DNA of 64,000 bases from Astrocystis sublimbata (lineage: Eukaryota; Ascomycota; Sordariomycetes; Xylariales; Xylariaceae): NCBI GenBank assembly GCA_022453515.1, contig JAJNNY010000016.1, forward strand, positions 620,001 to 684,000, read 5' to 3'. Below the pieces are notes generated by a model. It was given only the letters and a program-made list of their open reading frames with translations, ran no database searches and was not told the DNA's origin. A program made the position numbers and the translations under genes. Below, in pieces: positions 1-12,891 of the stretch (position 1 is its first letter; each line of letters starts with the position of its first letter).

Positions 1-1476
1 ATATAAGTCAACACCATTGGACTACAATGAGTCTGGGGAATAAATAAACAAAACCATCACAGGCTCACAGCTCGGATCGAGTACTTACTTACCTGGGTAA
101 GTATGTATTAAAGAATTGTCACGAACGAGTGGACCTATAAATTACTAATTCCATGTGATTCCTGGTGTTATCAAGGTTGGTGATGACACTGCCTGATAGG
201 ACCAATGAATGAAATATGTACCCCGCGGCAAGGAAACCTTGAACCATCGAGCGCTTGGAGTAAACCCTAGGATGCGTGCCTGGGGGGCCAGTAATGATAT
301 CATAACAGGGAAATCTATCTACATACCCCTAGGCATCTAGGGTCACGTAAGTATATAGTGACACTATCTATCTATCTGCATGTTTGTGCTTGGCTTGGTT
401 TCCTTAACAACAGAGACAAAAGTCGGCACAGGAAGAGCATGTAGAAGCTAGCAACGGAAGGAGGAATAATGCCTTGCATGCAGCCAGGGCACTTTACGGA
501 ATGACTGAGGCGGAATCGAGGAGGGATATTGAATGCTACTCCATTAGGAAGCGGGAACGTACCATGATTGGATCAATCAATTGGCCACCAACGCAGGACC
601 GACGCGGCTTGGAGCGCTTCAGTGGGCCTGGTGGGCGGGCCAGGCGGGGGTCCGAGATCTGAAACATGGGCGTTGCCGTGGAGACAGAATAAACATCAGC
701 ACGCGGATGGGCTGATGAGCCAATGGAGGGAGCACCTGCACCGTTGCTGCACATGCACAACAGAAGCACACTGCAGTGACCTGCACCTGCACCTGTGCAA
801 CACCCAACTTCTGCTGCTGCTGAGCTTTAGCACCTAGTACAGTATCTACGCTACCTACCGCCGCGTACTTTAGCGGTAGGCACGATGTATGTATGCTGCA
901 AGTCTGCAACCTGATCTGCCAACCTGATTGTTGATCTCCATCCCGCCCGATTACCCAATTGCCTCTCCCCCAACTAAGATCCCCCCCTCCATTTAGTCGC
1001 AGCGCTGCCTCTTGAGTTTGTTATCTCCAACACCTCTTCGACTGGCTCGTCGCAGCTGTTCGTCATCGCACCTACATATGCGTATGCATACGCGCGCAGC
1101 ACCACTTACTACTACTACCACGTACCACTTACCAGCAGTGTTTTGCTCGTCTGCCATGCCTCGTTCCGTCCAGCACTCCCACATCTCGGCTGCTTGAAAA
1201 AAACACAAGCGCGTCCACACTCGTTACCCCAATCCACGTCGCATCCTCACCGTCACTGGCGTGCCTTTCGATAGCGAGAAGCTGCCGCATGACCAGTCGC
1301 CTGCGCTTCTACTTTGCATCCCACTCGAACGAACCCCGACGCCATTGCACACAAGTGCAACCCACCCCCCGCCAACGAGCCCCAGCACACACAAGATACA
1401 CAAGACACAAGACAGGCTCACTCCTGAGCCACAACGCGTGCGCGCCTTACATACCCGGCCCGGACCCCTCCTCACC
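1..1476. other. Left-edge intergenic region and ASE1 leader
   Basis: No gene is supported here; open frames are short and overlap on both strands. A TACCTGGGTA-type motif lies near 90-103. From about 960 to the ATG at 1477 the sequence becomes C/T-rich, as fungal 5' leaders usually are, so this part is probably the promoter and leader of the downstream ASE1 gene. Confidence 0.5.
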
Positions 1477-3840
1477 ATGGACGCCAGTTATCTTTCCCAG
1501 CAGGTTAACAGCATCATTGGCCAGCTCCATGGCTTGTTCGACGAGATTGGCGTGCCGAACCATGATCGCGACAACCGGGAGGCCGAGGTAAGAACCTTGC
1601 AGCATTCCGTTGGCGGTTTTGTGTGTGAATGCTAACGTGTCGGTGCTTAAGCTCTTCGCGGCGCTCTCTGAAACGCTGAACAACCAGGTGAAGGTGGTGA
1701 CTGCCGAAAAGAAGGAAATGCTTGACGAGGCAGATCGAATCATTACCTTGATCCGGCAAATGGAAGTATCTCTGGACGATTCTAAGGCACAGCGCAACCC
1801 AGATGACGACGACCTCCAAGTGACGTATCCCCTCACCCAGTGCCTGAAGGTGCTGAGGGAAAAGTACATGCAGATCAGCAAACTGCACCGTGAGCGATTT
1901 GAGCAAGTGAAGAGTGAGTTTAGACACTTCTCCGCCCCAACAAAACGGCAAATGCGTCGTGTACTGTTTTTGCGATTCTGACTGTCCCTCGATCAGAGCT
2001 TGTACAAGCGTTGGAATCATACTCTTCCCACCTCGAGCCCACCTTCGTCAGGATTGCGCTGCCCCCAACAGGGCCAAAACAGTCCTTGCCACCCACATTT
2101 GACCTCTCGCCCACGTACGTCGATAAGCTAGACGACGAATTTACTCGAGTGTACGAGGAATATACGCGACGTGTGGCAACCATCAAAACCCTTTCGGAGA
2201 ACATCATCTCGCTTTGGGCTGAACTAGGGACCCCTCAAGCCCAGACCGACAGCACCATTGTGAAATACTATAGAGATGCCCCCGAACAACTCGGCTTACA
2301 CGAGGAAGACCTTGTGAGGCTACGGGCCAAAAGAGACAAGTTAGCCGACGAGAAGAAATCTCGAGAGAAACGCCTCAAAGAACTTAAGACGGCCGTTGAT
2401 GCGCTCTGGGAGAAGCTCGGCGTCGAGGATTCTGAACGAAAGGCTTTTCTTAATAGGAATCGTGGGTGCGGCGTCCGACAGATCAATGAGTTCTCAGACG
2501 AGTTAGCGAGGCTGAACGAGCTCAAGCGACAGAACATGCATCTGTTCGTCGAAGATGCGCGCTTCAAATTGCAAGAGCTTTGGGACGCCCTCTTTTTCTC
2601 CGAAGACGAAATGCTCGAGTTCACCCCTGCCTTTTCCGATGTCTATAGTGATGCGCTGCTGGAAGCTCACGAAAGAGAACTATCCCGCCTCGAGACTCTG
2701 AGAGAGCAACGAGCCCCGGCCTTGGCACTTATTGAACGACATCGGACCCTGGTTCATGATCGCGATCAACTAGCTGCGTCGAGCCAAGATGCATCACGTC
2801 TCATGTCGCGCGGTCAGAAGGGAGAGCGAAGGGACCCTGGAAAGCTACTTCGCGAGGAAAAGATGCGAAAGAGGATCACCAAAGAGTTACCCAAAGTGGC
2901 CGCAGAACTGGTCAAATTGTTGACCAAGTGGGAGGATGAGTACGGTCGTCCATTCCTTGTCCATGGTGAACGCTACCTGGACCTCCTGGAACCGGAGGAA
3001 TCCAGAGCGGTACCAGGGCCACGGGCCAAAACACCAGCTGGATCGAGACCAACGGCGCCTAGCCGGGCCAACAGCACTGCGAGTAAAGCCGCTACCATCA
3101 ACCGGTCAAAGACACCGACATCGAACTTCACGGGTACCGTGAGGAAGGCTGCTGCCCCTGGACAAGTAGCAAGGGACCCCAAAACCAGTCCTTCGAGAAT
3201 TCCAGCACGTGCGCCCTTGTCTAATCTCAAGCATGGCAACAACTCTCCTGAGAGACCCCGGCAAGAGACTCGTCCTCAGAGCGCACTACGGCCGGGGCAT
3301 CCTCTCACAAGAGCACCCCCTCCGAAAATGAGGGAACTTGTGCCGCATCCAGAACTAGAGACACCAGTGAACCCCTACCGAGGCCTTGGTCTCGGCTCGA
3401 GCTCACATGTACGAGCTGTAGACCCAGAGGATGTATATGACGATCGGATTACTCAACAGAACTACCGACCCCAACTGACGCATCACAACTCTCATGCGTC
3501 CCTGCGAAGTGAGCGACTTGGGCAGTCTACGTATCCGCATGCACCTCCACCGAGGCAGATATCCAATACGTCGACGGCGATATCAGGCTCGGAAAATTGG
3601 GAGACATACGACGATAACTCGGAGCCTGAGCCCGATGCATCAGACGCATATTACGCCAAGCTGAGAGCAGCGAGAGGGAAACGGTTTACTCCCGAGGATG
3701 GGTATACCAATGCACAGAACACCCAAGCTAAGCGCTTTCGGGGGATTCCTTCTGGCATGCAAGGCACCCATGAGACTGTCGATGCTGAAGGCAATCGAAT
3801 CATCTCGGGGAGCGAATGGACGGACGAAGATGTCTATTAA
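1477..3840 (+). CDS. ASE1: Ase1/PRC1/MAP65 microtubule-bundling protein
   Basis: Three exons, 1477-1587, 1652-1913 and 1997-3840, give 738 aa. Both introns (64 and 83 nt) have GT donors and AG acceptors and keep frame; the first has a GCTAAC branch site. The ATG sits in a good context (CACCATGG). Family members cross-link antiparallel microtubules in the spindle midzone and help cytokinesis. The first ~430 residues are charged and coiled-coil rich, with family-typical segments such as LWEKLGVE, LNRNRGCGVRQINEF and LRKxEKMRKRI-like (here LLREEKMRKRITKELP), followed by KLLTKWEDEYGRPF and then a basic, Ser/Pro-rich tail. In the family that tail is disordered, binds microtubules and is regulated by CDK phosphorylation; several S/T-P sites are visible, but their use is inferred. 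Length fits filamentous fungal orthologues. Confidence 0.93.
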
Positions 3841-4883
3841 TCGCCTATTTTCCGACTTCATAGCTTCACCATCACGAACTTCTCGGGCGACTCACGACTC
3901 ACGCGTATCATGAGAATCATGCCAAGACTATCTTGATAGTCAATGCAGCAGCATCTTCGGGTGGCTTCCGTGTCCGCGTTGATTCATGCGGCATGCACTA
4001 AATTTAGGAGCAATTTACTTTGCACTGCCTCCATACCTGCCTACTCTAGGCAGTATAGTCTGTGCCATTCACGGCCTCTTCTTCATACTTGATCGTTTCA
4101 TTTTAATTGCCATAAGGGACTGGGCTGGGCCGAAGATTCTCGGGCGCTTTCAGTACAAGTCACTAGACGTTGGCACTTGACATCTCAACCATCGTTTTTG
4201 TTGCGTTTCATTCCTTGTTCATTATTCCTTGTAAATATTTCTCCCTCCTTCTGGAGCAGTGTCTTCTAGAACACCTTGTTGGAACATGGAACATACTGGG
4301 GAAGGCGGAAGGGTCAAGCCGGAGCGAGGCGGTGGATAAGCCCTGCTGGCGTAGGTAGGCGTTTGGTCCCTCGGGCGGTTACAAGGCGTTGGTTTGATAC
4401 AGCATAGTACGAGACGGCCATCTCACTTCCCTTTTCATCTACAATAAAAAGAAAGATTTGCCAGACAAAGTGTTACTTCTAATGCTGCTCTCATGTACGC
4501 ATGTCATTTACCTATTCGCTGTTTCGGAATATCTTGTCTCTATAGGTACAGTCTCAGATACTTATATGCCCGTGGTTCTGTGTAGGTTAAAGGTACCTAC
4601 CTAGGTAGGTACGCGCTGCTTGCTGGCCGTTGCCCAGGGCATGTGGGCCGTCACGTCACCCCGTCGAGCCGCCTGTATTGCCTGTCATCTCCGGTTCTCT
4701 CGGGTTGCACACGATTTGACGAGATTAACCACAATCACGCATGAAATCGGATTCTATTTCTTCGCCGAAACGCTCCTCCAGCTGTACCGTGCCCTACCCA
4801 TGCATCTGCCTCTCCACTCGCACATTCCAATGAGCTGTTACATGTGAAGAACGGGCGATTGACGCCGCTCTCGACAAGCCTCA
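3841..4883. other. Intergenic region between ASE1 and IRS4
   Basis: No gene is seen. It should hold the ASE1 3' UTR and the IRS4 promoter, since both genes are on +. The notable element is a perfect 20-bp palindrome at 4593-4612, described separately. Confidence 0.6.
4593..4612. repeat. Perfect 20-bp TAGGTA-family palindrome
   Basis: GTACCTACCTAGGTAGGTAC is its own reverse complement with no spacer. It is the longest perfect member that I noticed of a motif family spread through the intergenic DNA of this window (for example 14631-14646, 19301-19314, 37919-37930, 50020-50035). Its role is unknown. Confidence 0.8.
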
Positions 4884-6590
4884 ATGAACCGCGCCAGCAC
4901 GCCAACCCATGCCGGTCACAACGATGCCTCCTACAACACGGCCTTGAGAGGCGCTTCTCTTGCCTTCCAGAAGACCGGACAATCGACGGCTAGCAGCCCT
5001 GCTACGCCTGCAACGCGGAACACCCCTAACTCGACTCTTCCGAGCCGAGATCCAAGTCACCTGTTGACTCCGTCGAAGCAAGCTGCGGGGGACACACGTT
5101 CGCCGTCTCTCATCGCTGCGACACTCGCCGCCAGCCGATCTGTGAGCCCTAGTCCGAAGCCTACCCCCGTACTCCACACGAGCAACACCCAAGCGGTAAA
5201 GGAACATCGCAAGGGCAATGTGGGTGGGGGCGACAGCAGTACTGTCAGCTCGGTCACAGACCTTGATCTCACGACCGACGCGAGCTCGATACCCCCTACC
5301 ACTGCCCTGATATCGTTGTTTGAGCGGAGGGAGCATGATACAGACCCGGTCAAAAAAAGTCCTGCTCCCGCCGCCAAAAGGGGGCCCAAAGCCGGCCTAC
5401 AACAACCAATAACGCCGCCTCGGATCATGAGCCCTGCGGTGTCGCCATCGCCAAATACAACACAGGGGGTGATTGGGGCAAGATCACCACTGCGCGATGT
5501 TCGAGGTGCAGGACTGAAAGTGTCTACGTCCCTGACTCCCCCTACGAAGAAGCTGCAGACCGTAAATCGACCGAATACCTTGGACCTACCGACGCTTCCG
5601 AGCCAGGCATCTATTTCCAAGACTATAGCAAAAGTGTCAGATACAGGCACCGGTTCTACCAGGCCACCGGTACCGAAGCCTAGGAAGCAACGCCCCAATA
5701 CTATGACCATTGCAGGAGCACACTCAACTACATCGAATTCCAGCGAAGTGCCCCGACGCATGCTAGCCAGGAGGTCATCTAGCTCTTCGTCGAACGACAC
5801 GTTTGTATCTGCCTCCTCGGCCCCATCACCGCAGCCAGACTCTCCACGTCGGCGAAGTCCACCTCGACTGGGTCCCGAGAAGCCACAAACCCAACGGCCG
5901 CGGCCGCGATCGGCGAATCCTGCCCCTGCGCCTCCGCCTCCACGGCCCCCTATGCGGCAGTCGCGCTCTAGCTTACCGTTGGACTCGCTTGCAAGCGCTA
6001 TCGTGGCGGGATCTCTAGCTTCTGCCCGCGCAACACCTGGGCCGACGAAGCCGCCCACGCCCCCACCCCGAAAACCGACACCACACATGCGCCAGACAAT
6101 GCGAGCGCCTCGCGCCAAGTCCGACGAGGATGTGAACGGAATCTCGGCCCAGCACAAGAAGAAGCCACTTGGCAAGCTCAGCTCCAGAAAGAAACACGCT
6201 CATCACGAGGGCGCCAGGCGGCGGTGGCGTGAAACCCTCACTGTCCGCGAAAGACAGCGCTACGAAGGACTGTGGGCGAGTAACCGCGGCCTGCTGCTCG
6301 ACAGTCCCAGCGGCACTTCGAATAGTGGCTTGGGTATCGGACAGCTTGTTGCGAACGTCGTGGTTCGCGATATTTGGGCTCGGAGTCGGCTCCCGTTCGA
6401 CGAGCTGGCGGAGGTGTGGGACCTGGTCGATACCCAAGACAGGGGGGTGCTAGACAAGGCGGGCTTCGTGGTCGGTATGTGGCTCATCGATCAGAGGTTG
6501 CGCGGCCGGAAGATCCCCACGAGAGTGAGCGAAAGCGTGTGGGGAAGCGTTAAGGGGGTGAGAGTGCCGACGCCTAAGAGCAAGAAGTGA
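4884..6590 (+). CDS. IRS4: IRS4/TAX4-type EH-domain protein
   Basis: Single exon, 568 aa. The first ~440 residues are low-complexity, rich in Ser, Pro and basic residues, with proline clusters (PAPAPPPPRPP near 350) that could bind SH3 or WW domains. The C-terminus, about 452-548, is an EH (Eps15 homology) domain: RQRYEGLWASN, then VVRDIWARSRLP, FDELAEVWDLVD and an EF-hand-like loop (DTQDRGVLDKAGF). In yeast, Irs4 and Tax4 activate the phosphoinositide 5-phosphatase Inp51 and lower PI(4,5)P2, affecting cell wall integrity and rDNA silencing. A C-terminal EH domain after a long disordered region matches that family rather than Eps15/Ede1. The ATG at 4884 is the first in frame. A 372-codon open frame on the opposite strand (5057-6175) is only a GC-rich shadow. 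Confidence 0.88.
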   Translation: MNRASTPTHAGHNDASYNTALRGASLAFQKTGQSTASSPATPATRNTPNSTLPSRDPSHLLTPSKQAAGDTRSPSLIAATLAASRSVSPSPKPTPVLHTSNTQAVKEHRKGNVGGGDSSTVSSVTDLDLTTDASSIPPTTALISLFERREHDTDPVKKSPAPAAKRGPKAGLQQPITPPRIMSPAVSPSPNTTQGVIGARSPLRDVRGAGLKVSTSLTPPTKKLQTVNRPNTLDLPTLPSQASISKTIAKVSDTGTGSTRPPVPKPRKQRPNTMTIAGAHSTTSNSSEVPRRMLARRSSSSSSNDTFVSASSAPSPQPDSPRRRSPPRLGPEKPQTQRPRPRSANPAPAPPPPRPPMRQSRSSLPLDSLASAIVAGSLASARATPGPTKPPTPPPRKPTPHMRQTMRAPRAKSDEDVNGISAQHKKKPLGKLSSRKKHAHHEGARRRWRETLTVRERQRYEGLWASNRGLLLDSPSGTSNSGLGIGQLVANVVVRDIWARSRLPFDELAEVWDLVDTQDRGVLDKAGFVVGMWLIDQRLRGRKIPTRVSESVWGSVKGVRVPTPKSKK

Positions 6591-8994
6591 GAGATGGTAC
6601 AGTACCTAGACTTGGTTAAGTGATTGATTAATCATATCAATATGAGTAGAGCTATAGACAGCAAGGAGATATAGCACATAGGTAGCAGCTGCATAGGTTC
6701 GAGACATGATACCCAATACCCAATACAAGTTATTTTTATCATAGCACCCTACCTGCAGTCGGGTACTTCATTTACGAATGCGGACTCGGGGTTGTCTACC
6801 TGGGTACCTATGGACTGTAGATGTTTCTGTGCTTGATAGAGCATTCCCTAGGTACCTACCTTAGGTAGGCATATACCTATCTTGTAGCACGCAGAGATTC
6901 ATACCTAGGTACACATATGTAGGAATGCATTGGTTTCTTCTGTACTTCGCATGCTGACAACGTCCCAGTTGAAAGGCTTGAAGCACCCTTTTCGGGGACC
7001 ATGTTTATGCACAGAATCTACCTCATCTCCGAATCATATCCCCGGCTACGTACCTAGTGCACTACGAGCATCGACACTCCGTTGATTGGACTTATCAGCC
7101 TGTCCCGTCGTGCGAAAATTAATTGCATGTGCGCTTGGGAACAGAGCACCTGCTTTCCATGTCAAGCCCCCATTGAATAACTTGCACTCAGGTAGTGTTT
7201 ATAATTGGAGTATATAGAGCCTGCTTACCTACTTACAAACAATCTTGAGGTTGTACAGTACCTAGGAGTTATAAACGAGACGAACAGAATGTGGGTGTCT
7301 CATCTTCCTGCATTGCTGGAAGCACCTAAGCCACTGTATATGGCTAGCTGTAACTTTTCTTCAAGCGTTTAATGAGCGTCAATGTCGCTTGCATGCAGGT
7401 GTGCCAACGGCCTGCGCCAGAAGCGCGGTCCAGAGGGGGCCTGAAACAATTGACGCCCGTGAGTTGATGCTGCCAGTGGGTGCCTGGCGAGTGTCTGCTG
7501 TGTTTAAAGGGGGGGGGGCTCTTGTCAGGACTCCTGGGCCCTGGCACGCCTGGCTGCTCACTGGCGAGACTGGTGGTCGGTCGCAGGAAAGAACGTGGTG
7601 GGGTCGGGCCGGGTGTTTTACTGCGCTTGAGCTAGTGGGTCCCTCGAGATGCACCAGGCTCGCCAGGTGCTACAGTATACGCCGCCGGCTACGGTACCTG
7701 ACCTTGCTGCTACTGTGCCTAGCCGAATCAGACAACTCTAATCAAACTCGCAGCTCTGCCCGCCAGTCCGAGCCCTGGTGAGAGAACGCCCGCCCTTGAT
7801 CCAATCATTCCACGTTTTGTGTGTTTACGAGCGTTAGATTACCTAGGTACCTACCTGCCTACTCGTAGGTCCTCTGTCCCGCCTGCTGACTTACATGCAC
7901 ACACACACAGCCAACGTCTCCCATCTGCCACCACCTCACTCTGCTCTACATCGGCTTTCCTTGACTGTCCGTCTTGTTTCCCCTGCTCGCTTCAACATTG
8001 TGTTTCCTCCCTGCCATGCAAGGAGTATGCGCCATGCCTGTTGTAGCTCCCTTGCCCGCCACTTCCCAGCGCTGATCACTCAAGCTCACGAACAGCCGAA
8101 GAGGGGCATTGCTGGGGCATTCGCCAAGGGCCGCGACGACGCCTTTCACTTCACATACTCGTACATGGATGGTATCGCTAGTCCTGGCTCTTGCTACCTA
8201 GTCTCGCTAGTATACTTCTGAAGCTACGTATGCTGGTCTAACCCCAGGTAGACTAGATTCTGTGCTTTAACGCTTGATCTAACGCTCAACTTGCCTGCCT
8301 TCGCATGGGGGGCGCATACGCATACACTACGTGACGAGTGACTACGGCATCCAGGCCGTCAACAACATTCCGCTGCTGCTTCTGTGGCCCCTTGATCCGC
8401 TGCCAACGCGTCCACCACAACCACGACTACGACTACGACCACAACCACGACCACAACCTCTTTGCTTTTCCAGCTGTTGCTCTTCGCCCGTGCTCAGTGC
8501 TCACTTTCCTATCCATCCAGCCTTACCGTCTCTCGTTATCTGAATTCCCTCGTCTTCTGCCAAAGCCTGCGGCTACCCTTCTTGTCCATACCTTGTACTC
8601 CTCAACCAGCTGCTGGATCGCCACTCTATTCCATCTAGCTCTCATCCGCCATCGCAGAACCCAGTACACATTCGGCTCTTTACTTTGACTTGTGAACAAC
8701 ATACCAAACAACTTCCTGCATCTCTCGCTCTCGATTCGCCCTATCTCAGCTTCAGCGCGCCGAGTCCTCGAACAAACGAGGCACTTTCACAACGCATACC
8801 ACTAACACAAGACCCTCCCTACCGGATGATATCCAAACTGGCTCGCATGCTATACCTCACAACGATACCAACGCGGCGCTTCAGGCCTACTCCGTGACCT
8901 CCACGACTTTGACCTTGCGTCCCTATTAATCATTAGACTTGGTAACCACAGCCAAACCTTTTGTGTGCTACATACCCTTTATCTAGCTGTCGTG
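6591..8994. other. Intergenic region before the tandem-PH gene
   Basis: 2.4 kb without a supported gene. It holds several TAGGTA-family motifs (6847-6869, 7839-7856), a run of 10 G at 7509-7518, a perfect CCAGGCTCGCCAGG 14-mer at 7654-7667, and an imperfect CGACTA/CCACAA triplet tract near 8417-8458. From about 7900 onward the + strand is C/T-rich, suggesting a long transcribed leader for the gene starting at 8995. Confidence 0.5.
7654..7667 (+). repeat. Dispersed 14-mer CCAGGCTCGCCAGG, copy 1
   Basis: Exact 14-base match to copies at 23627-23649, 25137-25150 and 52362-52375, all in gene-free DNA. The next base is T, giving ...CCAGGTGC. Function unknown. Confidence 0.7.
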
Positions 8995-10333
8995 ATGGCA
9001 GAGACAGCCACCCAGTGTCTTCCGCAGACTCCCGGCACAGCAACGGCAGGCCGCCGCCCAGCGCTTTCCATGCCCCCTACTTCGATAACTTTGCCCATAA
9101 ATACTGCAGTCAACAAGCTTCGAAGCCATTGGGCTGTGCCCACACCGAGCCCAGTAAACCAAAATGGGAGCTTTGAGTTCGACCGTGTCCTCAAATCCGG
9201 ATACGTGCAGAAGCGGACGCAGAAGACGAAGGTAGGCTAGGCAGAGCGGGCAGATGAATGGGCGTTATCTAAGTTGGAATGCTAATCGACCACTGCATCC
9301 TCAGGTCTGGAAGACGATCTATCTGGTCTTGCGGCCCAATGCGCTATACATGTACAAGTCGGAAAAGGAGAGCAAACTCCGGCAGAAACTATACCTTTCT
9401 GACCTATCGGCTGTCGTGTCGCTAAAAGACCCAAAACAGAAGAGAAATCATCTCATGGGCCTCTTCTCTCCTGCTCGGAACTATCACTTCGAAGCACCGA
9501 GTGCCGAGGATGCGCAAGAGTGGATTGATCTGGTACGACAGGCGGCCAGAATCGAAGAGGAGGAGGAAGAAATGTTCCTCGCGAGCCCCATCATTCGTCG
9601 ACAATCATTCGCGCCAGCGTCGGTGTTGAAGACTCCCGACGGCTCCCGTGGTGCACCTTCTCTCGACCAAGCAGCCCTCATGTCCAGCTCGCCCGAGCCT
9701 TTTGACCGAGCCACAGCGAAGTCGTTCCGTTCTGGGGGGAGACGCCAATCTCACCACGACTATTCGGGACTATCTGCGAACGAGGTGGCCTCGCAGTCTG
9801 ACATATCCGACGCAGAGGGTCTGAGAGGACATGGAGCGTCATTCGACAGCTTCACCGTGCCATCGACCTCTGCTTCGGGTGGGCAGGTTGAAGCGCACTC
9901 CAAAAAACTGATCGTGGGTGACCATAACGCCAGCCAGGTGAGCGGGCTGAACGTCGAACGGGACCCTGACCGAGTCGTCTGGCAAGGGTGGCTCTGGTTC
10001 CTCAAGGGGAAGCGCGGGATGAGAAAGTGGAAGAATTGCTGGGCAGTACTCCGACCGAGGAACATGATCCTCTACAAAGATGGATCAGAGTACACAGCTT
10101 TGTTCATCTTGCCACTGGGAACCATCGTCAACGTGGTGGATATTGATCCCGTAAGTAAAACGAAAGTGCATTGCATGCAGATCATCACCGATGAAAAGAG
10201 CTACCGTTTTTGCGCCCATGACGAGGAGTCTTTAGTCCACTGTCTAGGGGCATTCAAAAGCCTTCTGTCCAGAAGGAAAGAATTAGAGGCTCGCGCGTCT
10301 GTTTCGAGGCAAGGCACAGCTCCGGTATCATAA
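8995..10333 (+). CDS. Tandem PH-domain protein, Opy1-like
   Basis: Two exons, 8995-9231 and 9305-10333 (intron 73 nt), give 421 aa. PH domain 1 (about 65-172) opens with LKSGYVQKR, is split by the intron after the KRTQKTK stretch, and ends in the classic AQEWIDLVRQA helix. PH domain 2 (about 304-404) runs from WQGWLWFLKGKRGMRKWKNCWAVLR to the LVHCLGAFKSLL helix. Between them is a Ser-rich linker with an acidic run (EEEEEE, ~175). Two PH domains and little else resemble yeast Opy1, which senses PI(4,5)P2 and PI4P 5-kinase at the plasma membrane; that role is inferred from architecture. The basic residues in the beta1-beta2 loops fit phosphoinositide binding. The ATG at 8995 is the only in-frame ATG before the PH domain that needs no extra exon. 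A GTAAGT inside exon 2 (10150) is read through because the nearest AG would leave a 33-nt intron. Confidence 0.85.
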
Positions 10334-12891
10334 ACATCGGGGGCCTCATTAGCGGACGGTTTCCTTCTGATACCCATCACATCAGCCTTTTCCACCTGCC
10401 GAGATCAGCCGGGTTGGGTACGCCCCGCGTATACCGCGGAGGCTCGCCCTGCCAGCTGCGGTTACTCGTTGTGGCTTCACTTTATAATATCATTGAAAGT
10501 AGCATAGCTGTTGACAGTTCACTACGTTTGAGACGGGGGCAGCTCATCCCAGGTGCCTCGCGGTATGATCATGACAAGCAAAATAAGTAATACCATATCC
10601 ACACATTCTAACATTCGGAAGTCACGGGCTTCCACCTCTGCCAATGTGAAACTATGTGATATCACGAGGCTCTGCACACGGAAGAAAGCTATGTGCTCCC
10701 CAGCAAAGACTGGTGGGCTGGTTAGGTCAGGGAATCAAAATTTCCGCTTGTTGTGTAACGTATTGACTAATAAATGACCTTACAATACTCCGTCTGGTCT
10801 GTTCAGCTGGGATAGGTGCTTCCTAGTCTTCCTAAGTAGTAGTACCTACTCCGTATAGGTAGTTATGTAATGTGCGAGGGAGTATTCGGACGCCAGTGAC
10901 ACAGGATGACAGGGCTGTTTACGCTGCCTCGGACTATGACAGTATTATACCTATCGTGCTTTAGTGTGTAACATAGCCGTCGTTTGATATTCTAGCTAAT
11001 TTCAATGGTCATAATTCAGACCGAACCGAACAGAACAGCCGACGGTCTCTGAGAACGGACGGAGCTGGATTGACACATGGTGTTTTGCGGTGGGCACGGA
11101 GCATATGTCCACGACGTTGCTCTTTTTTGTTGGACGCAGTGCTAGAAGGGAGCTGAAGAGCGCGGGAGTGGTCTGTGCCCCGTGATTCTGGCGTGTCTGG
11201 CATCATAGATTCATAGGTCGGGTCGGTCGCGGAACTTTAATAGGACAACTCCACAAGCCGTCGAAATGCCGCGCCAATGAAAGGTGTCGATACTACTACC
11301 TCGCCAGCTCGCTACCTTGGGCGAGCATGGGTTCGGCATGGATGACTGGGATGACTGGGCCAAAAACCGGCTCTTCTCAATGCAGAGGTAAAGCTCTAGG
11401 CGATCGACTTCTTCCTGCTCCATTCGGATGCCCCCTAGTCTACTGTAGTGTGTCTCTGCGCATCTCGTGCTGGTGGACTCGGTAGACTGCTCACGGATCC
11501 TGATCTAGGCTCCACAAGATCTAAGATACTCGAGGGCACTACTGTACAAAAAATCCAAGCGAGAGGCCAAGTTGGTTGACTGGCGACTGGTCAGGAGACC
11601 GACCTACTGACTATGTAGATGGACGAAATCCCCGGCTTGGGCAGTGAGAATGAGAATGTCTAGCATGCTAGTTTGTCGACAACGTCTCGTCTCGCCAGGG
11701 GTGTGAACGATAGCGAGCAGCCCTCCTTTTGGCGTTGTTATATATTATATCCTTCCAACAACTCACCAGCGAATGAAGCTGAAGGTTACAAAGGCATTCC
11801 GAGATCCATGGTCTAGCAACTATCCAAGCAACCAAGTTTCTTGTTTTTCTCTCGCGAAGCTCACCGATGCGCCCCAGTCGAGCCAGTCGAGCCACTCATG
11901 CAAGGAAATCCCGGCATGACGGGTACACGTTCTGGGATCGGCAATGGACCTTGACGTTTGCCATGGCACTCCCCGCATCGCGTCGCAGTTGGAGAACGAC
12001 CTTCCGCATGCGCCCCTCGAAAGCACTAATACCCTCCCTCGCCTCCCTTGGTTGGGAATGAAACGCCCGAGTGACCTTCATAGCGTGCCACCACGTCGAC
12101 CTTGTATTGGTTCCTTTCGTCTGGATTGGTCATCAGGCGAGGGTATCGGATGGCACCAAGTGGCACAGTTCCAGAACGTCGGCCATTTTCATTTCCTCAT
12201 CTGGGCCTCCTTCCGCACATGGAAGGTCTCGTCGTTTTCTTTTGCGTCGTTTCGGGCCACTACGCCATGAGCTGAATATCTCTTTCGCCCGTTCGCCATG
12301 GTCGGTTGTACTTCAGGAAGGTGTTTGTGCGCCAGAAGAGGACCGAGGAGGATGGCGAGTCCGTGCAGCGCGTGGCATTTTCTTGTCTTAAGAGGTTGCA
12401 CATATAGGCGCACATCATGACATCAAGTCTCTTTATGTGAAGCGGGCTTGTTATATGAATGCGACGCCAGATCTGATGCTACTCGTGTCTTAGCAGAATT
12501 CCGAGAAAGTCCACCCAGCTGAGGTTAGTCACCTGCTGTATAACACTACAGTCGCCGTCCTCTCATCTGCAAACCTGTTTTCATATCGGGCGTTGGTTGG
12601 TCACTGTTGCCAAAACCTCACCCAATATTTCTGCACTTGACTACCTACTTACCTAGACATTGGGTCTTGACCACGTCCTCGTGGCTGTCAAGGCTGGGCG
12701 CTTCAAGATCTACTTAAAGTTCAAGCTGCCTTAGGTTTTCATGCAGCAATTCTCACGATAACACGGCTCGCTGCATATAAGATATCTGATAAGCAATCAT
12801 TTGTATAACAGTCTTTAGGGCACCCTTGTTTATCACCCTGAGAACAATAGATTCATTCATTTGTTATCTACTCATTTCATAATTTCACGCC
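10334..12891. other. Intergenic region before the GH5 gene
   Basis: 2.56 kb with no recognisable gene. Several overlapping open frames of 60-110 codons occur on both strands between 11.7 and 12.4 kb, but none resembles a known protein or has convincing splice signals. A short direct repeat (CAGTCGAGC) lies near 11876-11893. The last ~120 bases form the GH5 core promoter. Confidence 0.5.
12776..12780 (+). promoter_or_regulatory. TATA-like box upstream of GH5
   Basis: TATAA within GCATATAAG, 116 bases before the ATG at 12892, a normal spacing for a filamentous-fungal secreted-enzyme gene. Assigned from position and sequence only. Confidence 0.45.

Noticed and set aside
5057..6175. 372-codon open frame on the minus strand
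   Set aside because: Entirely antisense to IRS4, with Gly/Val/Arg-rich composition produced by its Ser/Pro-rich GC-biased coding strand; no domain.
10150..10182. Possible mini-intron (GTAAGT...CAG) in the second PH domain
   Set aside because: Only 33 nt, below the usual fungal minimum, and the read-through sequence keeps the beta-strand pattern of a PH domain.
11668..12413. Chain of overlapping 60-75 codon minus-strand frames, possible broken gene
   Set aside because: Frames do not join through plausible splice sites and no piece resembles a known protein; kept as intergenic.
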